This document shows positions 50,834-60,696 of a stretch of DNA of 64,000 bases, piece by piece. How positions within the stretch are numbered: position 1 is the stretch's first letter; each line of letters begins with the position of its first letter. Position numbers and translations under genes: made by a program. The DNA comes from Coriobacteriaceae bacterium (GTDB lineage Bacteria; Actinomycetota; Coriobacteriia; Coriobacteriales; Coriobacteriaceae). The stretch is from contig DAJPGB010000001.1 in assembly GCA_025992855.1 (NCBI GenBank), positions 930,001 to 994,000 on the forward strand, given 5' to 3'. The notes below the pieces were generated by a model. The model worked only from the letters and a program-made list of their open reading frames with translations. It was not told the origin of the DNA and did no database searches.

Positions 50834-51259
50834 ATGAAAAAGCTCAGGACGCTTGCCGATGTGTTGCATCAGGCCGGGTTCGCCCACATAACGGGCGTGT
50901 TCCTCGTCTTTTTCTTGCTGTGCTCAACTGCCGTTTGGCTGTCCGAGCCCACGACCCTTACGTTTGGCGACGGGCTCTGGTTTAGCTTTGAGACCGTGTC
51001 GACCATCGGTTTTGGCGACATTCCGGCCGAGACACCGGTTGCCCGCGTCATCACGGTCGTTTTGAGCATCATCAGCATCTTCTACATCGCTATGCTCACG
51101 GGCGTGGCGGTGAACTACTGCAATACGCTCATCAAGATGCGCCAAAAAGACACCATGGCGCGCTTTATGGACAATCTTGAGCATTTGGAAGAGCTCGACC
51201 GCGATGAGCTCGCCGATTTGTCGCGCCGTGTGCGCGAGTATCGCCGGCGCCAACGTTAG
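50834..51259 (+). CDS. Two-helix potassium channel
   Basis: A 141-residue membrane protein with two hydrophobic helices (about 21-42 and 71-97) around a pore helix and the selectivity filter TIGFGDIP, the K+ channel signature (TVGYGD variant). The cytosolic end is a charged helix (EHLEELDRDELADLSRRVREYRRRQR), which could mediate assembly; there is no RCK/TrkA domain. It would form a tetrameric, ungated-looking K+ channel. ATG 50834 with GGAAGGGG. The LOG gene follows 37 bp downstream and may be cotranscribed. Confidence 0.92.
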   Translation: MKKLRTLADVLHQAGFAHITGVFLVFFLLCSTAVWLSEPTTLTFGDGLWFSFETVSTIGFGDIPAETPVARVITVVLSIISIFYIAMLTGVAVNYCNTLIKMRQKDTMARFMDNLEHLEELDRDELADLSRRVREYRRRQR

Positions 51260-51296
51260 AACGGGCGTCGCGCGTCACGACGAGGGGGACTGAATA

Positions 51297-51830
51297 TTGA
51301 ATATCACGGTATACCTGGGCGCCAGCGTCGGTAACGACCCGGCGTTTCTGCCTGCAGTGCGAGAGCTCGGCACGTGGATTGGCGCCAACGGCCACGCACT
51401 GGTATACGGCGGGTCCAAGTCGGGCCTGATGGGTGCGCTCGCCGATAGCGTGCTCGATGCCGGCGGCCACGTGACGGGCGTTGAGCCGAGCTTTTTTATC
51501 GAGGCGGAGTTCCAGCACGACGGCATCGACGACCTCATCGTGACGAGCGACATGGCCGAGCGCAAGGCGAAGATGATCGAGCTCGGCGACGCGTTCATCG
51601 CCTTCCCGGGTGGAACGGGCACGCTCGAGGAGATTGCCGAGGTCATGTCTGCCGTGTCGCTGGGGCATCTGAGCGCGCCGTGCATTCTGTATAACCTGGA
51701 TGGGTACTACAACGACCTGGAGGCTTTGCTCGAGCATATGATCGAAAAGGGATTATCGAGTCCGCGTCGCCAGCAGGGCATTTACTTTGCCGAAGATTTG
51801 CACGAGATTGCCTCGATCATCAATGGCTAA
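51297..51830 (+). CDS. LOG family protein (Lonely Guy-type phosphoribohydrolase)
   Basis: A 177-residue Rossmann-like enzyme. VYGGSKSGLMGALAD (37-51) and FPGGTGTLEEIAEVM (about 102-116) are the two signature motifs; the PGGxGTxxE glutamate is catalytic in cytokinin-activating LOG enzymes and in bacterial nucleotide 5'-monophosphate nucleosidases. In gut bacteria it likely splits AMP-type nucleotides to base and ribose 5-phosphate. Start is a TTG at 51297 behind GAGGGGG. Cytosolic, probably a dimer. Confidence 0.88.
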   Translation: MNITVYLGASVGNDPAFLPAVRELGTWIGANGHALVYGGSKSGLMGALADSVLDAGGHVTGVEPSFFIEAEFQHDGIDDLIVTSDMAERKAKMIELGDAFIAFPGGTGTLEEIAEVMSAVSLGHLSAPCILYNLDGYYNDLEALLEHMIEKGLSSPRRQQGIYFAEDLHEIASIING

Positions 51831-51954
51831 GTTCTAGATTAGGCGCGCGTTGCGCCCAATGGCGCCGTTTGGGGTGCAGATGGTTGGCTCGTCTGGGCAA
51901 CGCTCGCTCTACAATAAAACATACCTTTGTCGACTCTAACCACGGGAGGGCCCG

Positions 51955-53241
51955 ATGGATAAGCTTGCAAAACCTAAAAACCGCGCGCTGTTTTTGGTCA
52001 GCGTGGCTGTGACCGGCGCATTCGCGGGTGCCGCCGTCTGGCTGTTCTTCTTTGCGATGGAGCACGGCATCGACTATCTGTGGACCGAGATTCCGCACAT
52101 GTTGGGAGTGGCGTCGCCCGAGCTCGCCAGTGGCCCGTTCGGCTTTTTGCCGTATCCATTTTTCGTCTGCCTGCTGGGCGGTTTGCTGATCGGTCTGTAC
52201 GAAAAGATGACGGGTGCCAAGACCGACGACCTCAACCAGGTAATGGCCAAGGTCAAGCAAGACGGACGCTACCCGTATGACAATCTGGGCAAGCTTTCGC
52301 TCGCGGCATTGCTGCCGCTGCTGTTTGGCGGAAGTATTGGACCGGAGGCCGGACTGACCGGCGTTATCGCGGGCCTGTGCAGCTGGGTCGGCGACCGCAT
52401 GCGTCGCTTTGGTGCCGAGTTTAGGGAACTCACGCTGTTGGGCACCCAGGCCGCGCTGACGGCACTCTTTACCGCGCCCGTCTTTGGCTTTGTGGCCCCG
52501 CTCGCCGGCAGCGCCGATGGCGAGGACTCCGTGTCTGACGAGATCACCATCAAGCTGCCCAAGGCACAGAAGACCGTGGTCTACGGCATCGCGATTGCCG
52601 GCGGCCTGGGCACCTATCTGCTGCTCGGCCAGCTCATGGGCGGCGGCATGGGTATGCCCAGGTTCGAGGCCGCCGAGGTGGGTAACCTGGAGCTTGCCTG
52701 GCTTATCCCCCTGTCGCTGATCGGCACGGTCTGCGGCTGGCTGTACTTTGTTTCGGAGCACGCGAGCGAGGCACTAGCCCACGCGATAGGGGAGCGCCCC
52801 GTGGTCAAGGCCATGCTGGCAGGTCTGGCGCTTGCGGCTTGTGGCACGGTTCTGCCCTATACCATGTTTGCCGGCGAGACCCAGGCCGATGTGCTCATGG
52901 AAACCTACCTGACCATTCCCGCCGGCGTGCTTATCGCAACCGGCCTGGTCAAGGCCATGCTGACGCCCGCCCTCATTACCATGGGCTGGCGCGGCGGCCA
53001 TTTCTTCCCCGTCATCTTCTCGGGCGTAAGCCTGGGCTACGGCCTTGCCATCCTCACCGGTGCCGATCCGGTCTTTTGCGTTGCCGTCTGCACCGCCTCG
53101 ACGATGGGCGCCGTCATGCGCCAGCCCGTCATGGTCGTGGGCCTGCTGCTCATGTGCTTCCCGCTCAAGGGCATCGTCTGCATGATCATCGCCGCCGTCA
53201 TCGCCGCCGGTATTCCACTACCCAAGCCGCTGCGCAAGTAG
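51955..53241 (+). CDS. ClC-type chloride channel/transporter
   Basis: A 428-residue membrane protein with about ten helices. The ClC signature region GGSIGPEAGLTGVIAGL (122-138) corresponds to the GxxGPE selectivity loop; the later GWRGGHFFPVIFSGVSLGYG matches the GGxFxP motif with the external Cl- contact. A cytosolic loop near residues 85-110 is unusually charged. Lacks CBS domains. ATG 51955 with GGGAGGG. May balance charge with the K+ channel a gene away; this is a guess. A strong hairpin terminates the gene. Confidence 0.9.
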   Translation: MDKLAKPKNRALFLVSVAVTGAFAGAAVWLFFFAMEHGIDYLWTEIPHMLGVASPELASGPFGFLPYPFFVCLLGGLLIGLYEKMTGAKTDDLNQVMAKVKQDGRYPYDNLGKLSLAALLPLLFGGSIGPEAGLTGVIAGLCSWVGDRMRRFGAEFRELTLLGTQAALTALFTAPVFGFVAPLAGSADGEDSVSDEITIKLPKAQKTVVYGIAIAGGLGTYLLLGQLMGGGMGMPRFEAAEVGNLELAWLIPLSLIGTVCGWLYFVSEHASEALAHAIGERPVVKAMLAGLALAACGTVLPYTMFAGETQADVLMETYLTIPAGVLIATGLVKAMLTPALITMGWRGGHFFPVIFSGVSLGYGLAILTGADPVFCVAVCTASTMGAVMRQPVMVVGLLLMCFPLKGIVCMIIAAVIAAGIPLPKPLRK

Positions 53242-53284
53242 TGCGCTGCTCGTCTGGGCTTATTCCATAACCCGTTTTGAAAGA

Positions 53285-53326
53285 AGCCGCGCGGGGCCGT
53301 ATGTCTACGGCCCCGCGCGGCTGTCA
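53285..53326. terminator. Hairpin between convergent genes
   Basis: A perfect 17-bp stem AGCCGCGCGGGGCCGTA with its complement around TGTC, between the ClC and methyltransferase stops. It probably serves both strands; the T-runs are short. Confidence 0.8.
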
Positions 53327-53327
53327 T

Positions 53328-54065
53328 TTAGAGCTTCCTCAGCACGATTGCGATGGTGTTGAGATACTCGAGGGCGCCCGCTTCAACGGCGGCACGGTCG
53401 CCCGCTGCGTATTCGTTGTCACAGACGAGCCAGTCTGCCCATGCTTCGTTGGTGCAGAGCATGGTCTGCATCGAGACAATCTCGACGCCGGTGGTCTGCT
53501 CGATCATGGCGTGCCACCAGGTCATATCGTGCATGTAATCGAGCTGCTCGGGTGTCCAAGACGTGAGCAGACAGTCCGGCAGCTTGTCGTGGCAGTCGCG
53601 GACCATGCCGGGAATGCTCAAATAAAGCATGCCCTCGTGCTTAACATAGGGGAGCAGGCGCTCGCCCAGATAGTGAGAGTCGCGGCCATAGTAGTTGTAC
53701 GAGTCGATGCTCACGACTGCATCAAAAAAGTCATGCTCAAACGGCAAGCCTTGCGAGGCGTCCGCTTTAACAGGGCGAATGGTGTCGCGGGGAATACCGA
53801 GTGAATCGAAGAACGCGCGGTTCTCGACGGGGTCGCTCCAGAGGTCGACAGCGTAGGTGTCAAACCCGTATTCGCGGGCGAGCAGGGCACTGGTGATACC
53901 GGTGCCCGATCCAAGGTCGCAGACGCGGGCGCCGCAGGGAATACTTGCATCGCAAAGGAGCTCCTCGCAGAGCTTGAGGGGGTTCGGCCCCATAATCTTA
54001 GAACGCACGAGCGCCGTATCGAAGCTGTTGGCTTTTGGGAAGGATTGAGATTCCTGGGATTGCAT
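53328..54065 (-). CDS. SAM-dependent methyltransferase
   Basis: A 245-residue methyltransferase. The SAM motif VCDLGSGTGITSALLARE (48-65) and AVDLWSDPVENRAFFD fit the type 11/25 domain; DFFDAVVSIDSYNYYGRDSHYLGERLLPYVKHEG (motif IV onwards) resembles the YjiC-like and tocopherol-type sarcosine-dimethyl transferases that act on small molecules. High GC, in contrast to the three methyltransferases at 13917-16084. Monocistronic. ATG 54065 has GAAAGAA as a weak ribosome site. Substrate unknown. Confidence 0.85.
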   Translation of the reverse strand: MQSQESQSFPKANSFDTALVRSKIMGPNPLKLCEELLCDASIPCGARVCDLGSGTGITSALLAREYGFDTYAVDLWSDPVENRAFFDSLGIPRDTIRPVKADASQGLPFEHDFFDAVVSIDSYNYYGRDSHYLGERLLPYVKHEGMLYLSIPGMVRDCHDKLPDCLLTSWTPEQLDYMHDMTWWHAMIEQTTGVEIVSMQTMLCTNEAWADWLVCDNEYAAGDRAAVEAGALEYLNTIAIVLRKL

Positions 54066-54323
54066 TGTTCTTTCCTATCAGGTGCAAATTGGCAGATGAC
54101 GGAGGCGGAACGGCGTAACAAACCACGGTCGTTGCACGGCCGTTTCCATGGTTCTATGCGATTGACCGTTCCCTAAAGAACAATGACCAAAAAGACATCC
54201 CCTTGGATGATCGAGATTGGGCCAAGGCCCGTGACGCATTTATTGTAGGACGTTACGCGCTGGCGGGGGGTATGCCATTTGTCATAGTTTTGCCGGTGGA
54301 TTGAACCCCGTTCGTTTCCGCTG

Positions 54324-55199
54324 CTATTTCCATATCGCGAGCGCGGCGGTGCCCAAAACGATGAGGGCTAGTCCGATGGCGCTGCGGCGCGAGAGCTTTT
54401 CGTTGAAGGCCAGGTGCGCGAACAGCACCGAAACAAGGATCGAGAGCTTGTCGATCTGTACCACGACGCTTACCTGCCCGGCGGCAATGGCGTAGTAGTA
54501 GAACAGCCACGACGCGCCGGTTGCAATGCCCGATGCTGCGAGAAACGCGAGTTCATGTCGGTCAACGCGCACTACCTGTCCCAGTTTTCCCTTGGCGGCA
54601 ACGATTGCCCATGCCATGACGAGTACCACGCAGGTACGGATCGCCGTTGCCAGATTGGACTCGACGCCCTCGATGCCAACCTTGGCAAGGATGGACGTGA
54701 GCGCCGCGAAAACGGCGGCGCCGATGGCGTAGGCAAGCCAGGTTCGGTCTTGCTTCTGGCCCACGCCAACTGACTGCCTCTTCTCAATCATCAGGAACGT
54801 GCCGAGGGCGATTGCGGCCGTCCCGATAAGCTTTACGGTCAGATTGCTCGTCTCGCCAAAGAGAGCAATGGCGATCAGCGCGGCGAGTACGGTGCTCATC
54901 TTGTCGACCGGTACGACCTTATTGACGTCTCCAATGCTGAGCGCCTTGAAGTAGCAGATCCACGAAGCGCCAGTGGCAAGTCCTGAGAGGACGAGGAATA
55001 GCCAAGCCTTGGCGGGAATACCGCCGATGGACCCGATGGATCCAGAAATGCCCGCCATTACCCAGGCAAATACGAGCACCACGCAGGTGCGGATGGCGGT
55101 GGCGATATCGGAATCGGTGTGTTTGATGCCGCATTTGGCCAGGATAGATGTGATGCCGGCAAAGAATGCCGATGCAAACGCTGCAACAACCCACGACAC
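54324..55199 (-). CDS. EamA-family (DMT) transporter
   Basis: A 291-residue inner-membrane protein with ten predicted helices made of two EamA repeats. The repeats are unusually alike: AxxTSILAKxGIxxxxSxxATAIRTCVVLVxAW occurs near residues 15-48 and again near 165-198, and GLATGASWICYFKAL has the counterpart GIATGASWLFYYYAI. This points to a fairly recent internal duplication. Substrate unknown; family members export amino acids or metabolites. Start at ATG 55199 has a GGAGG site. Separated from the methyltransferase gene by about 260 bp without a convincing gene. Confidence 0.9.
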   Translation of the reverse strand: MSWVVAAFASAFFAGITSILAKCGIKHTDSDIATAIRTCVVLVFAWVMAGISGSIGSIGGIPAKAWLFLVLSGLATGASWICYFKALSIGDVNKVVPVDKMSTVLAALIAIALFGETSNLTVKLIGTAAIALGTFLMIEKRQSVGVGQKQDRTWLAYAIGAAVFAALTSILAKVGIEGVESNLATAIRTCVVLVMAWAIVAAKGKLGQVVRVDRHELAFLAASGIATGASWLFYYYAIAAGQVSVVVQIDKLSILVSVLFAHLAFNEKLSRRSAIGLALIVLGTAALAIWK

Positions 55200-55267
55200 G
55201 GGTGCGGCGCCTCCTCAAGAACGACTGCGCCAGATCTGCGGCGCTCGTCCGATGATACCGCTTGCGG

Positions 55268-55966
55268 CTACAGGTCGCGTGCGCGATAAACCTTGGTGCT
55301 GACGGCGTAGCTGATCATGAATAGCACGAACGCAAGGACGGCTATGCCGGCGCACAGACATCCGATAACGGCGGGGTCGGGATTCGCCCCGGCAATCGAC
55401 ATGAGCCAGTTGCTGATGGGGTTGGAGGAGCTCAGCGTGGCCATGGCAAGGCATCCGAGCAGGGCGAACAGGCCGACGGAAAGGCGCAGCGCCTCCATGT
55501 GTCCAAATCGAAAGAACAGCGGCTGTGCCAAAAACACCATCATGAGGGAGATGAGCATCGATGCTGCCGAGGCTATTGCGATCTCAAAGACGGTTTGTCC
55601 CGTCGAGGGCATGCCCGCGCTGTTGAAGAGCGGGATAGAGACGATGCCCAGAAGCGCGGCGGCGCATGCCATGACGGCCGAGAAGACAATGATGCTCAGG
55701 TAGCGTGCACAGATGATGTCTATGCGCGAGATGGGCAGCGTTGCCCGATAGCGCTCCCATCCGTTTTGATTGTCGTAGCCGGCCAGCGAGTTCATGACCA
55801 CGATGGGCGACATGGCACTGACCGCGCAGGCGCCGGCGCTCATACCGGAATCGCCATCCGATGCGTTGGCGAGGGTCAGTACGACGAAGATGAACAGGCC
55901 GACGCCCGCAATGCTCGGGACAAGCGTGCGGACGATGGCGAGCTCAGACATAAAGGCGCGTTTCAT
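55268..55966 (-). CDS. ABC-2 type permease
   Basis: A 232-residue membrane protein with six hydrophobic segments, including the N-terminal VPSIAGVGLFIFVVLTLA and the C-terminal GCLCAGIAVLAFVLFMISYAVS. It resembles the ABC2_membrane permeases of YtrB/BcrA-type systems. Its start overlaps the ATPase stop by 4 bp (ATGA), so the two are coupled. Works with the ATPase at 55963 under the GntR regulator, probably in export of, or defence against, cell-wall-active compounds. Confidence 0.88.
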   Translation of the reverse strand: MKRAFMSELAIVRTLVPSIAGVGLFIFVVLTLANASDGDSGMSAGACAVSAMSPIVVMNSLAGYDNQNGWERYRATLPISRIDIICARYLSIIVFSAVMACAAALLGIVSIPLFNSAGMPSTGQTVFEIAIASAASMLISLMMVFLAQPLFFRFGHMEALRLSVGLFALLGCLAMATLSSSNPISNWLMSIAGANPDPAVIGCLCAGIAVLAFVLFMISYAVSTKVYRARDL

Positions 55967-56844
55967 TTCGAAGCCCCTTTCAGCATGAGGCGAAGATAGT
56001 CATCAATGGTTGCCCGGTCGCAGGGAATCTCGGGGAAGGCCTCGAGCACATCGCGACGGTTGGGCACGAGCACGTCCACGCTATAGGCGTGGTGGGCGGC
56101 ACGGGCGCCTTCGACGCAAGCCATGAGCTCGGACGCCTGTGCTTGGGTGCAGTGGGCGATGCCGGCTCGGTCGGTAATGTCCTCGCGCGGCAGGTCAAAC
56201 ACAATCGAGCCGTTATCGATGCAGATGACGCGGTCGGCAGTGCGATCGAGGTCGGATGTAATGTGGCTCGAGAGCAGCACGCTGTGCTGGCCGTCGGCGA
56301 CAAAGGTAAGCAACTCGTCGAGCAGTTCCTCGCGCGCCATGGGATCAAGGCCTGCGGTGGCTTCGTCCAAAACGAGCAGCTTGGCATTGTGGCTGAGCGC
56401 ACAGGCGAGCTGCAGCTTCATGCCCATGCCGCGGGAGAGGTCCTTGACCTTTGTCTTGGGATCGAGGCCAAATCGGTCGATGAATCCGGCGAACGTTTCG
56501 CAGCTCCACGTGGGGTATGCCGGGCCTACGAGCCTCTCGATCTGGCCCACCTTGAGCGTGGAGGGGAAGGGGCATGTGTCCAGGACAAGACCGACGCGGG
56601 AGCGCAGATGGCTTTGCGATTCATCGGGCGTGTCGGCGCCATAGCGCTGCCCAAACAGGTGTACCTCGCCGGCATCGAGCTTTATAAGCCCGAGTGCGGC
56701 TCGAATCGTCGTTGTCTTGCCGGCACCGTTTGCTCCCACAAAGCCGACAATTTGGCCGGGCTCCACAGCAAGCGTGACGTCACGCAACGAAAAACGGTCG
56801 CTCACGCGGCGCGATACGCCTTTGAGTTCTAGCAAATTTTGCAT
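55963..56844 (-). CDS. ABC transporter ATP-binding protein, YtrB/BcrA-like
   Basis: A 293-residue ATPase. Walker A GANGAGKTTT (36-45), Q-loop region, signature LSRGMGMKLQLACAL and Walker B LLVLDEATAGLDPM are present; the altered signature (SRGM instead of SGGQ) is common in YtrB- and bacitracin-type exporters. The last 70 residues form a divergent regulatory tail. Starts 23 bp after the GntR gene with AAAGGC. Transport direction export is likely from the family. Second gene of a three-gene operon. Confidence 0.92.
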   Translation of the reverse strand: MQNLLELKGVSRRVSDRFSLRDVTLAVEPGQIVGFVGANGAGKTTTIRAALGLIKLDAGEVHLFGQRYGADTPDESQSHLRSRVGLVLDTCPFPSTLKVGQIERLVGPAYPTWSCETFAGFIDRFGLDPKTKVKDLSRGMGMKLQLACALSHNAKLLVLDEATAGLDPMAREELLDELLTFVADGQHSVLLSSHITSDLDRTADRVICIDNGSIVFDLPREDITDRAGIAHCTQAQASELMACVEGARAAHHAYSVDVLVPNRRDVLEAFPEIPCDRATIDDYLRLMLKGASK

Positions 56845-56867
56845 GGTATAGCCTTTCTTGCAGATGG

Positions 56868-57248
56868 CTACTGCATGGTTTCGGGGGCTACGAGGTCGAG
56901 CATCTCGTGCAGCTTGTCGCGCGTGACGCCCAAGGCTTCGGCTTGGTTCGCCGCTTTCGCAAGCAGCTCTTCGATATGGCAGAGCTGGTTTTCGCGCAAG
57001 AGCTCCTGGTTGCCCTCGGCGACAAAACAGCCCTTGCCCTGCACGGTGCAGATAAACCCGAGCTGCTCCAGGTCGGCGTAGGCGCGCTTGGTGGTGATGA
57101 CGCTCACACCCAAGTCGCTCGCGAGTGCGCGGATGCTGGGGAGTTTGGCTCCCGCAGCGAGCGTGCCCGAAAGGATCTGAGCTTTGACCTGCGAGGATAT
57201 CTGTTCGTAGATAGGCTTATCGCTCGAATTGGATAGGATGATGTCCAC
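56868..57248 (-). CDS. GntR family regulator, YtrA subfamily
   Basis: A 126-residue regulator. The N-terminal winged helix contains IYEQISSQVKAQILSG, AGAKLPSIRALASDLGVSVITTKRAYADLEQLGFI in order, followed by a short C-terminal dimerisation helix pair, typical for YtrA, which represses its own ABC exporter operon and is relieved by cell-envelope antibiotics. First gene of the operon with the ATPase and permease. ATG 57248 with AAGGAG. The inverted repeat at 57276-57309 is the likely operator. Confidence 0.93.
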   Translation of the reverse strand: MDIILSNSSDKPIYEQISSQVKAQILSGTLAAGAKLPSIRALASDLGVSVITTKRAYADLEQLGFICTVQGKGCFVAEGNQELLRENQLCHIEELLAKAANQAEALGVTRDKLHEMLDLVAPETMQ

Positions 57249-57275
57249 AGCGGCTCCTTAGCTGTTGGGCTACAC

Positions 57276-57309
57276 GTGTATATAACCGGTAAGCACAGTA
57301 TATATACAC
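57276..57309. promoter_or_regulatory. YtrA-type operator and promoter
   Basis: GTGTATATA (57276-57284) and TATATACAC (57301-57309) are exact inverted repeats with 16 bp between. The arms are -10-like, so binding would block the promoter of the leftward GntR-ABC operon 28 bp downstream. The layout agrees with YtrA-type operators. Confidence 0.75.
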
Positions 57310-57463
57310 TATGCACAGTTACGCAAGAGACAAATTCGGATTGGGCCGGCTGCCCGGGCCTTGACTGATGAATTTGTCCTGATAGGCGCCCTAGATCGGG
57401 ATTTCGCGGCTACAATAATGCGGTTACATCGACGTAATGCACTCAATGCAAGAAAGGATCCGC

Positions 57464-59077
<1,614 letters not shown>

Positions 59078-59177
59078 CGCATCGGCGCGGTGGCCCTGCG
59101 GGGCTGCCGCGCTGGTTGCTTGCCTGATGCCGTGTGAGCGGCTATCATACCCACCGTCGTCTCAAGACCGGGGCGTC

Positions 59178-59232
59178 CGAGCAGTTCGGGTTCGATATCC
59201 TGCTCGTTAAACCTAAAACCAAAGGAGTACAT
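59178..59232 (+). promoter_or_regulatory. Candidate preQ1-type pseudoknot riboswitch
   Basis: CGAGCAG (59178-59184) pairs perfectly with CTGCTCG (59200-59206). The 15-nt loop carries GGTT, which can pair with AACC at 59210 or 59217 in the A-rich tail just before AAAGGAG. An H-type pseudoknot with A-rich tail touching the ribosome site is the architecture of preQ1-I riboswitches, and the gene after it is a queuosine-precursor-type transporter. Class membership is unproven. Confidence 0.45.
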
Positions 59233-59233
59233 A

Positions 59234-59956
59234 ATGATCAAGAAGGTCATGGAGGACTACAAGGTCCTGTTGCGGAGCATTCCCGCGGCAACGGTTTCGC
59301 TGTTTTTCGTGAGCGTCATCATGATGAACCTGCTGGCCAACAAAGAGCTCATCAGTCTGCCGTATCTGGCGCTCGACTGTGGCTTTGTGGTGAGCTGGGT
59401 TTCGTTTTTGTGCCAGGACATGATCTGCAAGCGCTTTGGCGCCAAGGCATCCATCAAAATCTCTATCCTCGCGCTGCTGGTTAACCTGGCCGTGAGCCTG
59501 TGCTTTTGGGCATGCTCGCTCACGCCCGGCATGTGGGGTGCTTACTACGACACGGGCATGACCGAGGTCAACACTGCCCTTAACGCCACTATCGGCGGCA
59601 CCTGGTACGTGGTGCTGGGCTCTTCGCTGGCAATGCTCGTTTCTGCCGTGGTTAACTCCACGCTCAACCAGTCGCTCGGCCGCATGCTCAAAAAGAATAA
59701 CTTTGCGAGCTTCGCCTTCCGTTCCTATGTGTCCACGGGCGTTGGCCAGTTTATCGACAACCTGGTCTTTGCCATTGTGGTAAGCCACACGTTCTTTGGT
59801 TGGACCTGGGTACAGGTCCTTATGTGCTCGCTGACCGGCGCTGTTGCCGAGCTACTGTGCGAGGTCTTCCTGAGCCCCGTGGGCTACAAGGTCGTGCGCG
59901 GCTGGGAGCGCGAGAATGTGGGCTCCGAGTACCTCGAGCGCCACGCAACCGCCTAA
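59234..59956 (+). CDS. VUT/YhhQ-family queuosine precursor transporter
   Basis: A 240-residue membrane protein with six helices. The segments NLLANKELISLPYLALDCG, GTWYVVLGSSLAMLVSAVVNSTL and TGVGQFIDNLVFAIVVSH are characteristic of the YhhQ/VUT family, which brings preQ0 or preQ1 into cells that scavenge rather than make queuosine precursors. No queuosine biosynthesis gene is adjacent. ATG 59234 with AAAGGAG. The pseudoknot leader supports the assignment. The SDR gene starts 9 bp after. Confidence 0.85.
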   Translation: MIKKVMEDYKVLLRSIPAATVSLFFVSVIMMNLLANKELISLPYLALDCGFVVSWVSFLCQDMICKRFGAKASIKISILALLVNLAVSLCFWACSLTPGMWGAYYDTGMTEVNTALNATIGGTWYVVLGSSLAMLVSAVVNSTLNQSLGRMLKKNNFASFAFRSYVSTGVGQFIDNLVFAIVVSHTFFGWTWVQVLMCSLTGAVAELLCEVFLSPVGYKVVRGWERENVGSEYLERHATA

Positions 59957-59965
59957 GGAGCAAGT

Positions 59966-60646
59966 ATGCGGGTTTTGATCACGGGCGCTTCGGGTGGTAT
60001 CGGAGCCGCGTGCGTGCAGCGCTTTTTGGACGAGGGCCACGAGGTCGTGGGCTTTGATCTGCTGCCGGCGGCGATCGAACACGAGCGCTACCGCCATCTG
60101 ATCGTTGATGTCCGCGAGCCGGACTCGTTTCCAAGCGACCTTGAGCCTCAGGTAATCGTGAATGTTGCCGGTACGCAGGATTCGGCCGACGACATCGCCT
60201 CCAACCTGCGTGGCACCATCAACGTGACCGAGCACTATGCCTTTGTGGGGGAGGGGCTTGCCGCCAAGCCGGCGCCTGCTATCCAATCCGTGGTCAATGT
60301 GGGGTCGGCGAGCGGGCATACGGGATCGGAGTTTCCCGCCTATGCCGCCAGCAAGGGTGGCGTTATCGCCTACACCAAGAACCTTGCAAACCGTCTGGCG
60401 CCGCAGGCCATCGCCAACAGTGTGGACCCGGGTGGCGTTGTCACGCCGCTCAACCGTTGTGTGATGGAAGACGAGCACCTGTGGAACCAGATTATGGAGC
60501 TCACGCCGCTTAAGCGCTGGGCCACCGCCCAAGAGATCGCCGAGTGGATCTACTTTGTGGGCGTGACCAACCGGTTTATGACCGGGCAGAGCCTGCTGAT
60601 CGATGGCGGCGAGGCCGGCCGCACACAATTTATTTGGCCCGAATAG
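59966..60646 (+). CDS. Short-chain dehydrogenase/reductase
   Basis: A 226-residue NAD(P)-dependent oxidoreductase. The cofactor loop is ITGASGGIGAACVQRF (5-20); NVAGTQDSA matches the NNAG strand; the active site is VNVGSASGHTGSEFPAYAASKGG with Ser and Tyr-x3-Lys in place; VDPGGVVTPL is the PG motif. The protein resembles FabG-type and cyclitol dehydrogenases and is a little short. Cotranscribed with the transporter (9-bp gap, AAGGAGC). The substrate is unknown. A terminator follows the stop. Confidence 0.9.
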   Translation: MRVLITGASGGIGAACVQRFLDEGHEVVGFDLLPAAIEHERYRHLIVDVREPDSFPSDLEPQVIVNVAGTQDSADDIASNLRGTINVTEHYAFVGEGLAAKPAPAIQSVVNVGSASGHTGSEFPAYAASKGGVIAYTKNLANRLAPQAIANSVDPGGVVTPLNRCVMEDEHLWNQIMELTPLKRWATAQEIAEWIYFVGVTNRFMTGQSLLIDGGEAGRTQFIWPE

Positions 60647-60647
60647 G

Positions 60648-60686
60648 AAACGCGCCCGATGGAAAGCCGTCGGGCGCGTTTTTGAT
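60648..60686 (+). terminator. Terminator after the SDR gene
   Basis: AAACGCGCCCGA pairs with TCGGGCGCGTTT, followed by TTGATG; strong stem immediately after the stop. Confidence 0.88.
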
Positions 60687-60696
60687 GTATCGATTT

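Noticed and set aside
54119..54304. 61-codon plus-strand frame with protein-like composition (WAKARDAFIVGRYALAGG)
   Set aside because: No ATG or GTG near its beginning and no ribosome site; only a TTG is available. It may be a remnant but cannot be supported as a gene.
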